The position numbers and the translations under genes are program-made. The notes below the pieces were generated by a model. It was given only the letters and a program-made list of their open reading frames with translations, searched no databases and had not been told where the DNA came from. Shown piece by piece: positions 32,050 to 42,651 of a DNA stretch of 64,000 nucleotides; the first letter of the stretch is position 1, and the number at the start of each line of letters is the position of its first letter. Location: the NCBI GenBank assembly GCA_003194525.1, contig NBIV01000005.1:62001-126000 (forward strand), read 5' to 3'. Source of the stretch: Gracilariopsis chorda. Lineage: Eukaryota > Rhodophyta > Florideophyceae > Gracilariales > Gracilariaceae.

Positions 32050-32876
32050 TGAAGTGCAACGCCCTCAGGGAGGGATTCCTGGTACTTGATTGTTTTCCCG
32101 ATATTATTGGTTGTGTAGTGTGTATATGAACTACGCCCCAGAATGGTGGGTATGGACACGTGGGACAAGGTTTTGGGTCAATTGGCGGTTGGCGACAGTA
32201 GTGGATGTTGCCACGAAATGTGGAGTATTTTAGTTGATTTCCTTTATTATTTTCACACCCATTTCTGGGAAGCTAGTACTTAGTGCGACGGCGCACTGCC
32301 GTCGCACGAGTAAACCTTCCCCAACAAGGGACCCCAACCTGGGGAATTGGCTCTAGGTGTTGCCGCTTGCGCGCGTGCTCTACTCCTCCTTGGAGGGAAA
32401 CGCCGTAAACCACGGGACATCTAACCCCCTTGCACATCTAAAGAAGCCCATCCTTGGGAGTATAATTGTTCCAATCATATTGGTGTTTCGCCCTGTATAG
32501 GGAGTCCTGTCCACTGGCATTGCCGTATCTGTTCGTCGCTCTCGCCACTCACATCATCCTCTCTTCCTCCTCTTCGCCCTTCCTTTTTCCCCTTTTTAGG
32601 GTAGCACCTCCCGCTATCCGCGGCCCTCGTGTGCGCATCCGCTCACACACCCCCACTTACGTGGAAACATACCTCTAGTGAGAATCACACCCAGCTCACG
32701 CGGATACCGATTCTTCGCCTTCACCTCCCTGGGCGAGTCGCGACAGGTGTCCCTGGTCTTACAAACCGGCTTCGCCGTGACACGTCTGGGAGGGCTCTAC
32801 CCAACTGGTTTCACCTCGTGAGAGGAAGATCCCGAACGTCTTTCGGTGTTTTTCCCCTTTGGGGCATTGCACCACA
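32050..32876 (+). repeat. 5' LTR of Gypsy-2
   Basis: Begins TGAAGTGCAACG and ends CATTGCACCACA. A strong hairpin (GTGCGACGGC-GCACT-GCCGTCGCAC) lies at 32283-32307. Partner of 42652-43478 and of the solo LTR at 4379. Confidence 0.96.
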
Positions 32877-32879
32877 AAG

Positions 32880-32894
32880 TGGTCTCCCGACTTA
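32880..32894 (+). promoter_or_regulatory. Candidate primer-binding site of Gypsy-2
   Basis: TGGTCTCCCGACTTA starts three bases after the 5' LTR. TGG at this place is complementary to the CCA end of a tRNA. I cannot name the tRNA; its acceptor 3' strand would have to read about CGGGAGACCA. Confidence 0.55.
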
Positions 32895-32981
32895 GAATCG
32901 GTTTTTGTTTTCCCTCTTACGAGGCTTGTTTTTATTTACCGGAAGTTCCGTGATCGTTTCCCGTCGTAACGGTATTTTCTC

Positions 32982-35156
32982 ATGTCGAGAAATCCCTCCG
33001 ATGCGGAGCCAGTGGTTACGCGTAGTCGCTCCCGCGACAACGCGGACACCTCCGAAGTTCGGTTCGTACCCCGTATCCCTATACGGACAAGTTCCAGCCG
33101 TACTGGCGCTGCTTCATCGCGGAATAATACCCCCGACCGGGAACCCCGGAACCTCCTTTTGCCCTCGTTATCACCCCCGCAGGGGAATGCAGCATCGACT
33201 CCGGCTGTTGCAGCAGTGCCCCAGGCACCCCGGCCTGCTCCCGCTGTCGCGGCTTCAAGCCCCGGTGGAACGGGCGATAACAACCCCCAGGGGACTTCCC
33301 TGGAATCCCAGGTCCGCGCTCTGTGGACCGCCCATGACACCCTTGTAGGGGAAGTAAAATCCCTCCAAGAGGTGGTCTTGGCAACCCCCGTAAAGGAGGT
33401 TGCCGAGGAACTCAGTATTTTACGGTCTGACGTCAACTCCGTGTTGGAGAGTTTGGGACAACCCGCCACCTTCATCGAAGGAGTTGAAGCCCGATTTGAT
33501 CGGATTGGTGCCCACCTGGAGACGCTGGAGCAGTTCGTCCTCATGGACAAACCATCCCCGGATGATCCGGTAAACGAGGCATCGCACAACGACCAGCTTG
33601 CTGGGAAGAAGAAACGCCGTCATCGACGGAAATACCACCGAAAATATTCGGACTCCGATTCTTCGACATCGTCGGACTCATCCCGAAACCATTCGGTTAG
33701 CTCGAGCTCCTCGGACTCCGACTCGGAGGACGAGAAGCGAGGCTACTCCTCCGGCTCGAAGCGGTCATCGGCCACTGAAGGTGTGGTCCGAACCCGCCAG
33801 AAGGGGAGAAGACACCCCGGTCTCCGGGAATTGAAACCGACAAACCCGGATTACCGGAAGCTTTTATCATACCGGTACTACCGGCTCGAAGACTCGTCAC
33901 TTGGACGAACGCCCCGTGGTACGGGAAAGGTGCGAGAATGCATTAAGCGAATGCAGCTCTCGCTCCGCAACCAGTATTTTACTGGAGAGGACCCAGTCCT
34001 AGTACTGGATTTCCTATCCCGCTTTGTAGCGGAGGCCGATATCCTCGGTATGAATGAGGGACAAGCCTATTTGGCTTTACCGCATTTCTTACGGGGAATG
34101 GCGGAGGACCAATACAACTCTGTCAGAGGATCTTCTCGTGCCTCCGAGGGAGGAGTTACTTGCTGGCCGGAGGCTGTGCAGTATCTACTGCGCTCCTACG
34201 CCACAAACACCGCTATACAGCAGGCTATACTCGCTTTGCGAGATACACGCCAGCGTGCTGGAGAGACCGAGACCGATTAGTCGGTGCGCCTTAACAAGGT
34301 TTTCTACAGATGTGGTAACGTATACCCCGCTGGGGAGCGCAGTACCATGTTCATCGATGGTCTTGACCCGGCAATCCGGAGTTTAGTTACCCGTTATCGC
34401 GAGGACAAGCGGAGGATCACCTATCTCGAGCTGTTCCAACACGCTCGAGCGGAAGGGGATGCACTTCGTGCAAGAACTCCGAACAATCGGTCTAAATCCG
34501 CCAAGGCGTTGTTGCTGGAAAGTGAAGCTTCCTCACTCCCGCTCACTGCGGATGGGAACCCTGGACAGGGATTTGATACCGTGCATTTAGTGCAGGGGGA
34601 TGGTGTGTCGATACCCACCAGTGATTTGCCGTCAACGACGGAGATGACCCGTGATACGGGAACGGAAGACCCCGTTTTGTACGGTGGTAACAGTCGGGGC
34701 CAACCCCGACGACTCCCGTTTGAAAACGTTCAATCCCGTTATCAACGGCCTGGATGGACTGACACCCGCCCTGCGGTTCGCTCCTCCGATACTCGGAATA
34801 ATAATCCGCGTGTCGCGGTGCTGGCTCTCATTTGCCACCTGTGCTATACCCATGTTCATACCTCACCTCATTGTATTTGTTCACTGAAGGATATGGCCAA
34901 GGTAGTGGCAAATTATGAGGCCCTCACTCCAGAGGAGAAACGTTCCGTCCCGACGGCTTCCTACCTCCGTGCTAAAACGGACTTTTCCCACGCCCTGCCA
35001 CAGACCCCGCGTGCGCGGCAAGCTTCATACACCCCGATTCGGGAGATCACGCAACCATCCGTTGCAACCCCCGCTTATGCGGGTAGAAACCCCCGTCAAC
35101 GCGATGAAGCACTCGTTGTCGAGGAAACCAACCCACCACCGAAGGCGGAAAACTAA
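32982..35156 (+). pseudogene. Gypsy-2 gag with one internal amber codon
   Basis: Capsid/nucleocapsid polyprotein. The ATG at 32982 opens 432 codons to a TAG at 34278-34280; the same frame continues for 291 codons to the TAA at 35154-35156. Order of features: RSRSRD-rich start, Pro/Ala-rich linker, a probable coiled coil (SLESQVRALWTAHDTL to about residue 165), a basic/Ser tract (KKRRHRRKYHRKY, then SSDSDSEDE), the gag core with VRECIKRMQLSLRNQYFTG, and a zinc knuckle CHLCYTHVHTSPHC (CX2CX4HX4C) near 34835-34876. In the older relative at 3240-6475 the amber position is TAC, so the TAG is more likely a Tyr-to-stop mutation than a programmed readthrough site. Confidence 0.88.
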
Positions 35157-35240
35157 CTGAGGGAGTCTCCCCTTTGGGAGAGGCGTCCTCAAGAACGAGG
35201 CTGTTGTCGCCCGAGGCGTCCTCACCTCGCTCCCCGGTGA

Positions 35241-38200
35241 AAGTCCTCTCGAGGAAAGACACCGCTGACGCGGACTCTGCGCACCTCGGTTTGTTGCGTC
35301 CCGTGGATACGGAGTAAAAATCCCCGGATCCCCGGTAGAGTTTTGGTCTTGGCCAAGCGTAATTATAAGGTCTATGCCGACCTTGGTCTTGATCCCCAGT
35401 TTATGGTGAGGTTTCTCACCGTCCTGGATACAGGTGCAGGCCCCAACTTTGTTGTGGAATCATTGCTACCCCCGCTTGTGCGGTCTCGTATCCGCTCTGA
35501 CGCAGTCCCCGACATTTCGGATGCAAACAACAATCCGTGACAAACGATGGGCACAGTGGACCTCGTCGTGAGACTTGGTACCTCTGTGGTGAAGTTGGAC
35601 TTCATCGTTTGCCGTTCATTGGCAGCACCAGTGATACTGGGATGTGATTACTGCGACAGATTTGTCGACGCAATCAGGCCCCGCCTCAGGCGTGTAGAAC
35701 TTGACGACGGATCGTCGGTTCCGATTGTTTGCCGCCCGCTAAAGCGGTCCTCTCGGAAACAAGTTCCGCTCCCTGCTGCGCAGGAACCACCGCGCGCGTC
35801 CCGCGAGTCCACCAAGCTCCGCGTCGCTGCCTCGGTTTCTATACCGGCTGAGTCCCAAGTCTGGGTGCAGGTAAATTCCCGTCAACACGGTCTTCGGGTT
35901 ATACAACCCCTCGCCTCGTTGCACGAGAAATCCCAGCTGGCGCTGGCTAATGGAATTGTCTCCATTTCCCCGGATGTTCCCTTCCGGATATTGGTTGCCA
36001 ACCTTGGCAAACACCCCCAGTATCTGGTAAAACACCAAGTAATTGGGAGTGTAACCCCCCATCCTATGGTAATGCTGCCAACGAAGATGACAGCCGCCGA
36101 TGTACTCGGAGTTACCACCTCTTCTGAGGAGTTCGCCCCGCCGTCCGAAGACGTCAAGTCTAAGGAGGGGGAGGAAACAGCTACTTCAGCGTCGAACATA
36201 CCGAGTAACTCGGAATTGCGAACCACACCTGTTCCACAGGACAATGCTCCATCGAGCAACGACCGGATTGATCCGGAAAAAGCACTTGAAGCGCTGGACT
36301 TCAGCCACGTGCCAGAGTCGCACCGCGACAAACTCCGTACCATGTTACAGGAGTTCACCACAATGTGGGATGGCTCGCTTGGCGAGATTAATGCAACGGA
36401 ACACCGGATCGATTTAATCCCCGGTGCGCGACTGGTTGCACAACCCCCTTACAGGGCAGGTCCGAAAGCTCGGGAAGAGGAGCAGTCCCAAGTGGACAAG
36501 ATGCTCCGCGCGGGTGTGATTGAGCCCGCTCAATCACCCTGGGCATCCCCAGTTGTACTGGCTTTAAAGGCCGACGGAACCTGGAGGTTCTGTGTCGACT
36601 ACCGCCGGCTCAATGCGGTGACCGTTAGGGACACTTACCCTATCCCTCGTATGGACGAGTGCATTGACTCCCTTGGAGACGCCACCGTGTTCACGGCCCT
36701 CGATGCCAATTGGGGATACTGGCAAGTACCTGTCAGACAGGAGGATCGCGACAAAACCGCATTCACCTGCCATGCAGGAATGTACCGCTTCAAGCGGATG
36801 CCATTTGGGTTAACCAACGCCCCCGCCACCTTTCAGCGTGCAGTAGATATTCTACTCAACCGCTTTAAGTGGCGGAGTTGTCTGGTCTACCTTGATGATA
36901 TTATCATCTTCTCCAACTCGTTGGACGACCATCTCACTCACGTCCGAGACGTGCTGACCTTACTCCGCGATGCGGGAATTACCCTCAAGTTGAGGAAATG
37001 CGAGTTTTTCACAGATACTGTGAAGTATCTGGGTCACATTATCCGTCCTGGACGGTTCGCGATCGAGAAAGCTCGAGTCAAATCCCTCGTCGAGGCGAAA
37101 GAGCCCCGTACTCAAACGGAACTGCGCTCCTTTCTGGGGCTGGTCAACGTCTATCGACGGTTTATCCCGAACTTTTCGGATACTGCGGCACCCCTGAACG
37201 CGTTGTTGCGAAAGGGGAACCCCCCCAAACTGGGAACATTTACGCCCGAGCAATCGGAAGCCTTCAACTCCTTAAAGGAGGCTGTCACATCAGCACCAAT
37301 CCTACATCTCCCAAAACTTTGGTTGCCATACTACGTAGATACGGACTCGGGCGACTACAAAGTCGGGTGTGCTCCTTTTCAAACCACCCCCGAGGGGGAA
37401 CGACATCCAATTGGTTATTGGTCACGTTCGCTCAATGTTCATGAGCGGAACTACTCCGTATCGGAGAAAGAGTGCCTCGCCGTCGTATGGGCGGTGACCA
37501 CTCTGCGCCCCTACCTTATGGGAATTCACTTCACCGTATACACGGATCATTCCTCATTGAGGTGGTTGATGAATATCTCCGACCCGTCGGGACGCCTCAT
37601 GCGCTGGAGACTCCGCCTCGCGGAATATGACTTTCAATTCATTTATAAAAAGGGCGCGCAGAACACCCAAGCCGACGCTCTGTCGCAGTTACCCACAAGT
37701 GGGGAAGCACTCCCAACGGAGGAGGATGAAGTCCCATGTTTCATGGCCACAGACCCGGATGATCCGGAATGTGCCATCGAGGCTGGGCCAGAAAACTGGG
37801 ACGAGGATGCTGACTTTGACGAACTACTCGCATCGCGAGATAAATCTGAGAACCCGTTACCAGGAAACTTTGTACCGGTATCACCGGAAGAAATGATCCG
37901 AGAACAATTCGGCGACCCATTCTGTACGAGGATTCGTGCCCGTATCAACGGTGGCGAAGATCTCCCTTTCGTGGGAAACGACAAAGGCTACCTCGTAAGG
38001 AAGGTCGAAGCCTGCCCACAGATTGTGGTACCACATTCCCTGCAATCGCGGGTGTTACATCTATCACACTACGCCCCCATCGGAGGTCACCCAGGTGGGA
38101 GGAAAATCTACCTAACCCTGCGAAGGGATTTCTATTGGCCCGCCATGGCGGTGGATTGCTACGCAACTGTGCGGATCTGTAGCGAATGCGCGAAGAATCG

Positions 38201-39845
38201 CGTCAAGCTCCGCAAAAATGCGAAGAAGATGAAACTATTCTCCGCAAGTGCGCCACTCGAGTTTATCGCAATTGATCTTCTCGGACCAATACTCACCACA
38301 AAACGTGGAAAAAAGTTTCTACTTGTCATCACCGACCGCTTTTCTAAGCTGGTACGGACCGTCCCTCTTCGGAGGATAACCGCTCTCACGGTGGCCCAGG
38401 CTCTGGTGACGCACTGGATTTTTGTCTACGGTCCCCCTGTGGAGGTGCTCTCCGATACCGGGAAACAGTTCGTGAGCAAGTTCTTCCAGGATGTTTGTCG
38501 CATCCTGGATGTCAAGAACTTGTTCACGACTACCTACCACCCCCAGTGTAATGGGCAAGTTGAACGGTTTAACCGGACGTTACTCGCGGCGTTACGTTCC
38601 TACGTCGCTGACCACCCAACGAATTGGGATCTCTACGCTGATGCGGTAACCTACGCGTACAATACGCAGGTACACCGGACTACCGGAGTTTTGCCATTCG
38701 AGTTGGTTCTATCTAGAACACCCCCGCCTGTGGCACTGGAACCCCAAGCTACCTTGGACAATTTCCCATCTGTGGGTATCTACCGGCATCAATGGAAGCA
38801 ATGGCTTTCCAAGCTGGTCCCCGCTGCGCGGAAGTCTATGGCACGGGCCCAAGCCGCTTACAAGCGGGATTTTGACGCTCGCTTGCGAGCAAAGACCCCC
38901 CCGATTCGGGCAAATAACTACGTCTTCATCAGGAAGGAGTACTACAACCCGGAACGGGAGAAGCGTCACAAACTCTCGCCTGTGGCAGATGGACCCTTCA
39001 AGGTCATCTCTGTTAATGCCGACACTGTCGTTGTAGAAATAGGTGGAGCACACGAGCGGATCTCCCGCGATCGTGTCGTACTCGCCCCCCCTCCCTCCTC
39101 AGAGGTAGTCCTGGATTCAGAACATCACGTTTCTACGGACTCTGCAACACCGGAATCCTCCGGGAGTACTAGGCCTACGGTACTACCACACCCCAGCCGG
39201 GGACTCTCAGACCTACCGACCCTGTCGGACTCACCGGTTCCGCCGGGTAATTCGGGCCTCTCAGCGCCCGCCCCCCTGGCGCGAATTTACACCCGCCAGG
39301 CGGGGAATGTTATCCCTTATCCCGCCGCTCCGTCTAAGAAGGGGGAGAAGAACACTCGTTTTCAAGGAACGATATCGCCGTCGCAACGGGAAGTTGAAAC
39401 GCAGCTACCGCACACCCCTGTCAGGGAAGGATCGCCGTTACGGGAGTACGGCGACGATCGCCCTCAATCCCCTGAGCAGGGCGATGCCTCGAAGCCGCCG
39501 TTGGCGGAAGTCCCCGCGGAAGCGGTTCAATCAGGTCGATCAGACCCGCGCCTTGCGGAGAAGAGGCGCCCAGATACACCAGCGCCGCTGGAAATCCCCA
39601 CACCCAACCTGGGGAAAAAGGCAGCCAAGCCGCAGCCGAAGCTTCAGGCCCTGGCCCGCAAGCGCCGGAAACGCCTCCCGTCGTCGACGGAATTGAAGCC
39701 CCCGTTCCGGGGAATAATTTGCGCCACCTCCCGCAACGCTGTGGGGAAGAACCGAGGAACTCGGAAAAAGCGCATGCCATCGCACGCTCGAAACCGGTCA
39801 TACCGGACGCTGCTCCTCCGCTTGGAGACGGTGCACCGCACTTAG
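35241..39845 (+). pseudogene. Gypsy-2 protease-RT-RNase H-integrase
   Basis: Pol polyprotein, in the same frame as gag but separated from it by TAA and TGA (35238-35240). Protease: VLDTGAGPNFVVESLL, then an opal at 35538-35540 where the relative has Leu. From 35547, 1432 codons are open. RT: VDYRRLNAVTVRDTYPIPR, FTALDANWGYWQV, FGLTNAPATFQ and VYLDDIIIF (catalytic YLDD). RNase H: YVDTDSGDY, SEKECLAVVW, VYTDHSSL, QADALSQL. Integrase: H-H-C-C zinc module (HYAPIGGHPG to CSECAKN), DLLGP, SDTGKQF and GQVERFN, then a GPF module (VADGPFKV). The tail from about residue 1170 is Pro/Ser/Arg-rich linker. All catalytic residues after the protease are intact; the end at 39845 is caused by a frame change before the chromodomain. 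Confidence 0.93.
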
Positions 39846-40396
39846 CGGCCAAGCCCCTGAAAAGGGTGTCATCGGCACCTGCCTGGCACCCCCCAAAGGG
39901 GAATTTTGACCAAAATACCGGTGTACCGGAGTTAGCCCCAGGCAACCCGTCAATAGCCGGGGACACCACTGCATCGCCGTAACGTATCGTGCAGAGCGCT
40001 CGTGCGCCTGGCAGGGAGGCGGTTTGCCACCCAATCACCGTGTCGCACGGGACCCCCCAGGGGATTGTGGAAATGCCGATTCCGCAGGAGCGGTCATCTT
40101 CCCGCAAACTCGCGGTTCGTGAGCTCAACCGCGAAGGCGGAGCCCAAGTCCCCCGCCGACTGGCGGTTCGCCCGCAATACCGCGAAAGCGGAAATGAACC
40201 TGCCCCAATGGGGAATGACTTGCCGGTGAAAACCGTCGCACCACATACCCTCTTGAGGGATATCTTCCTGCATGAGCAGCGGCCGCTATCACAGCGCACG
40301 GCAACGCCGGAGTTATCGCCGAACACCCTGCTAAGGGACATTATACCGCACAGCGGGCAGCCCCCGCAAGGAAGTACAACCACCACCCGGCACGGC
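39846..40396 (+). other. Frame-shifted linker between integrase tail and chromodomain
   Basis: The frame that carries the chromodomain is open from 39989 and, before a TAA at 39980-39982, from about 39719. It encodes a Pro/Arg/Ser-rich linker (for example TLLRDIFLHEQRP and TLLRDIIPHSGQP, an internal repeat). It is offset from the pol frame, so at least one indel and one nonsense change separate integrase from chromodomain. Confidence 0.6.
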
Positions 40397-40615
40397 CGGC
40401 AGGTCTACGAACGAGAATTTGTAGTACACCGACTTGTCGGACACACCTGGGACCAGGATGGTATTCTACAATAACGCGTCCGCTGGTACGGGTATGACCC
40501 CAGTGGGGATACGTGGGAGCCAATTGAACACCTCCCACGGTCGCAGGTCCTGCGATACCACCGTCAAACGGGAACTGCAGCCCCAGCCACGCTGGTTAAT
40601 GCCCAAGTTGGGTAA
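40397..40615 (+). pseudogene. C-terminal chromodomain of Gypsy-2, broken by a stop
   Basis: RQVYEREFVVHRLVG, then GILQ, a TAA at 40472-40474, then RVRWYGYDPSGDTWEPIEHL, ending at a TAA at 40613-40615. The pattern (aromatic, E-x-V..R, VRW-x-GYD-x-x-x-DTWEP-x-x-x-L) is that of a chromodomain. The stop replaces the aromatic residue normally before VRW. Chromodomains at the integrase C-terminus mark chromoviruses and direct integration to modified histones. This is inferred from the pattern; the aromatic cage residues are only partly visible. Confidence 0.8.
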
Positions 40616-40806
40616 CGTTGCCGCGCGAGCGGAGAGCGATAGGAAAGGATAACAAGGCAAGGTCCGTCGAAGACGGGGAACTCAACCGAGAAGCACCGTT
40701 CTAAACGGGAAAGTTTATTCAAGGGAGCAGCTAGCTCCCCACAATACTACACTACACTAAATGGCATAGCCAGGGAAAGAAGAACCAGGAAGCTGGACTA
40801 GAGGTT

Positions 40807-42363
40807 TCACACACCCCCATCGTCCGGGGCGTAACCCCCAGCAAGGCGGTAGGCCAACGCGTCCGCCATGGTGGTGACATCCCCCGATACCTCTGCAGCG
40901 CTAAGACCGGCACCCCGGAGAAAACGTGCGATGATCTCGTTTTCATTCGCCGTCACCACGTTGGGGATAGAAGGTCCGGCACTTGCCGCCGAAGGGTCAG
41001 CAGCCGGCTCTGCCGGAGATACCCCCTCTGGGAAAGCTTCCGCGCTAGCGCCGGTTTCCTCTACGTCCATCTCCGCGGGTTCTTCCGGTTCGTTATCGAC
41101 CATTGGATCATCCCCGCCGTATGCGCGGTAGTAGTCGTCAGAATCGACGTACCCCACTGGGTGGTCTTCTGGCACATGCCGGGGCGCATCGCGAAGCTCG
41201 CGCGCCTCCTCAGAGGAAATTTCCCGGAACTCCCAGGGGTCGAAGTAGATAAAATCCCCAGCAAGGGCGGTGTTTCTACCGAGTCCCGGACCACCGGTGT
41301 TACCGCTGCCGCCATCCAGACGACCGCTTTGCTCCAGCGGGACCTCACTCCAGCTAACGCTGTCGATGTACCCAAGTAATTGGAGGACCTCTTCATTGTT
41401 GGCCTGGCCCCCAAGGGGAATGCGAAGATCCAGGTTTCGGATCGCCGCCCGCACACGCGGTTGAAGGAACCAGAGACGATACTGGTCGTAGGCCTCGTTG
41501 AGGATATAAGCCGCAGTGCGGGCCGCCCACTCCGTAACCACTACGGACCACAACCCCGACCGGGGATCCTGCATGAGCAGCGAACCGAGGTACGTAAGTA
41601 CCGGCGGGAGTTCTATGTAGCACCCCCGGCAGGCTTCATGGAAGCGCCACCACTCGGGGAGTGCTACATACCGAACTAGTCGGTGAGGCGGCGCAATCCG
41701 CTCTATCTCCACGTTCTGATACGGGATGAAATACCCGAATCGGGATTGCCAACGCCGCTCGTAGCGGATGAAGTTTTGGAGAAAGTTGGACCAGTAATGC
41801 CGGGGAAGGTACCTGAACTCCGCCCTAATAATCGGTCGCTCCCAACAAAGAGCTTCTTGCCACGCTGCGGGGAAATTCCTCCACGCTAGGGTCTCGAGGC
41901 GGAACAGGTTCTCGCCGTACCCAATATCCCCGCGAGTGCGGAAGTAGCTAACGTCGAAGCCAAACTCCGGTGGGACCGGTACATCGAATGGAGCCCGGCT
42001 CTGCCGTTGGTACGCCATGCGCGTCAACACGGTCTGCGCCGCAGCGACGGTCTCGCCCGAATTTCTTCGGAGGTGGTGACGCGGAATCGCAATCCGGTGA
42101 CGCCAATCCCACGATATGGTGACTGCTTTGGGCAGATCCCCCGGAAGGGTGTCTGAGCCATCCACATAAGCGGTGACCAATCCCTCATTGAGGACAGCGA
42201 CCGCGTGGAACCACGGGGCAAAGCGCAGGCGCGACGCGTGACTCCGATTCATCGGGTTGAGCCCCACCAGGGTGTTATAGGTTGGCCAGTTGGACACCGG
42301 AGTGGTTCCGGAGGACACCACCGAAGGTGGTAGTGCGAAGGGATGGTCGGCTGCAGCAGCCAT
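40807..42363 (-). CDS. Intact 518-codon antisense ORF of Gypsy-2, function unknown
   Basis: Uninterrupted ORF with a real ATG (42363) and TGA (40807-40809), lying between pol and the 3' LTR on the strand opposite to gag-pol. The product starts MAAAADHPFALPPSVV and has a globular-looking, Trp/Arg/Tyr-rich core (for example ISWDWRHRIAIPRHHLRR, LPEWWRFHEACRGCYIEL, YDQYRLWFLQPRVRAAIRNL). It has an acidic Glu/Asp/Pro/Ala-rich region near residues 400-460 and a C-terminal helix-like stretch. No membrane segment or known catalytic motif is seen. It is the only undamaged ORF of the element, whereas gag and pol carry stops. Antisense ORFs in this place are known in plant Tat/Ogre Gypsy elements; whether this one is related is unknown. 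Confidence 0.75.
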   Translation of the reverse strand: MAAAADHPFALPPSVVSSGTTPVSNWPTYNTLVGLNPMNRSHASRLRFAPWFHAVAVLNEGLVTAYVDGSDTLPGDLPKAVTISWDWRHRIAIPRHHLRRNSGETVAAAQTVLTRMAYQRQSRAPFDVPVPPEFGFDVSYFRTRGDIGYGENLFRLETLAWRNFPAAWQEALCWERPIIRAEFRYLPRHYWSNFLQNFIRYERRWQSRFGYFIPYQNVEIERIAPPHRLVRYVALPEWWRFHEACRGCYIELPPVLTYLGSLLMQDPRSGLWSVVVTEWAARTAAYILNEAYDQYRLWFLQPRVRAAIRNLDLRIPLGGQANNEEVLQLLGYIDSVSWSEVPLEQSGRLDGGSGNTGGPGLGRNTALAGDFIYFDPWEFREISSEEARELRDAPRHVPEDHPVGYVDSDDYYRAYGGDDPMVDNEPEEPAEMDVEETGASAEAFPEGVSPAEPAADPSAASAGPSIPNVVTANENEIIARFLRGAGLSAAEVSGDVTTMADALAYRLAGGYAPDDGGV

Positions 42364-42638
42364 ATTCCCCGGTTGTACCGGATGTCGATCGCCCTGAGGC
42401 AGGGGAACTGACCCGAAACCGGTGGTGTATCACCCGAGAAGCCTCGGAGGTTGGCTGTGGTTGTTGATGTTATTGTCGTCGTTCATTTCTCCCTTGTCGA
42501 GGGTGGCTGTTGTTGTCGTTTTTGCGCTTGGTGACTCTGATGCAGAGGGATTTACCGGAGAACCGGAGACGGAGCACGCGCTTTTATCACCCATTTTCGT
42601 CTGGGAATCCTCCGCGTCCGCGGTCATTTTCCCGTCTT

Positions 42639-42651
42639 AGGGGGGGGGATA
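42639..42651 (+). promoter_or_regulatory. Polypurine tract of Gypsy-2
   Basis: AGGGGGGGGGATA directly abuts the 3' LTR. Purine-rich runs at this place prime plus-strand DNA synthesis in LTR retroelements. Confidence 0.8.

Noticed and set aside
32936-33589. 217-codon minus-strand ORF
   Set aside because: Antisense shadow of gag of Gypsy-2.
39421-40386. 321-codon minus-strand ORF over the pol tail of Gypsy-2
   Set aside because: It overlaps the Pro/Arg-rich linker of pol, has a low-complexity Gly/Cys/Ser composition and no conserved-looking segments; open by GC-rich composition. The separate ORF at 40807-42363 is different because it does not overlap sense coding sequence.
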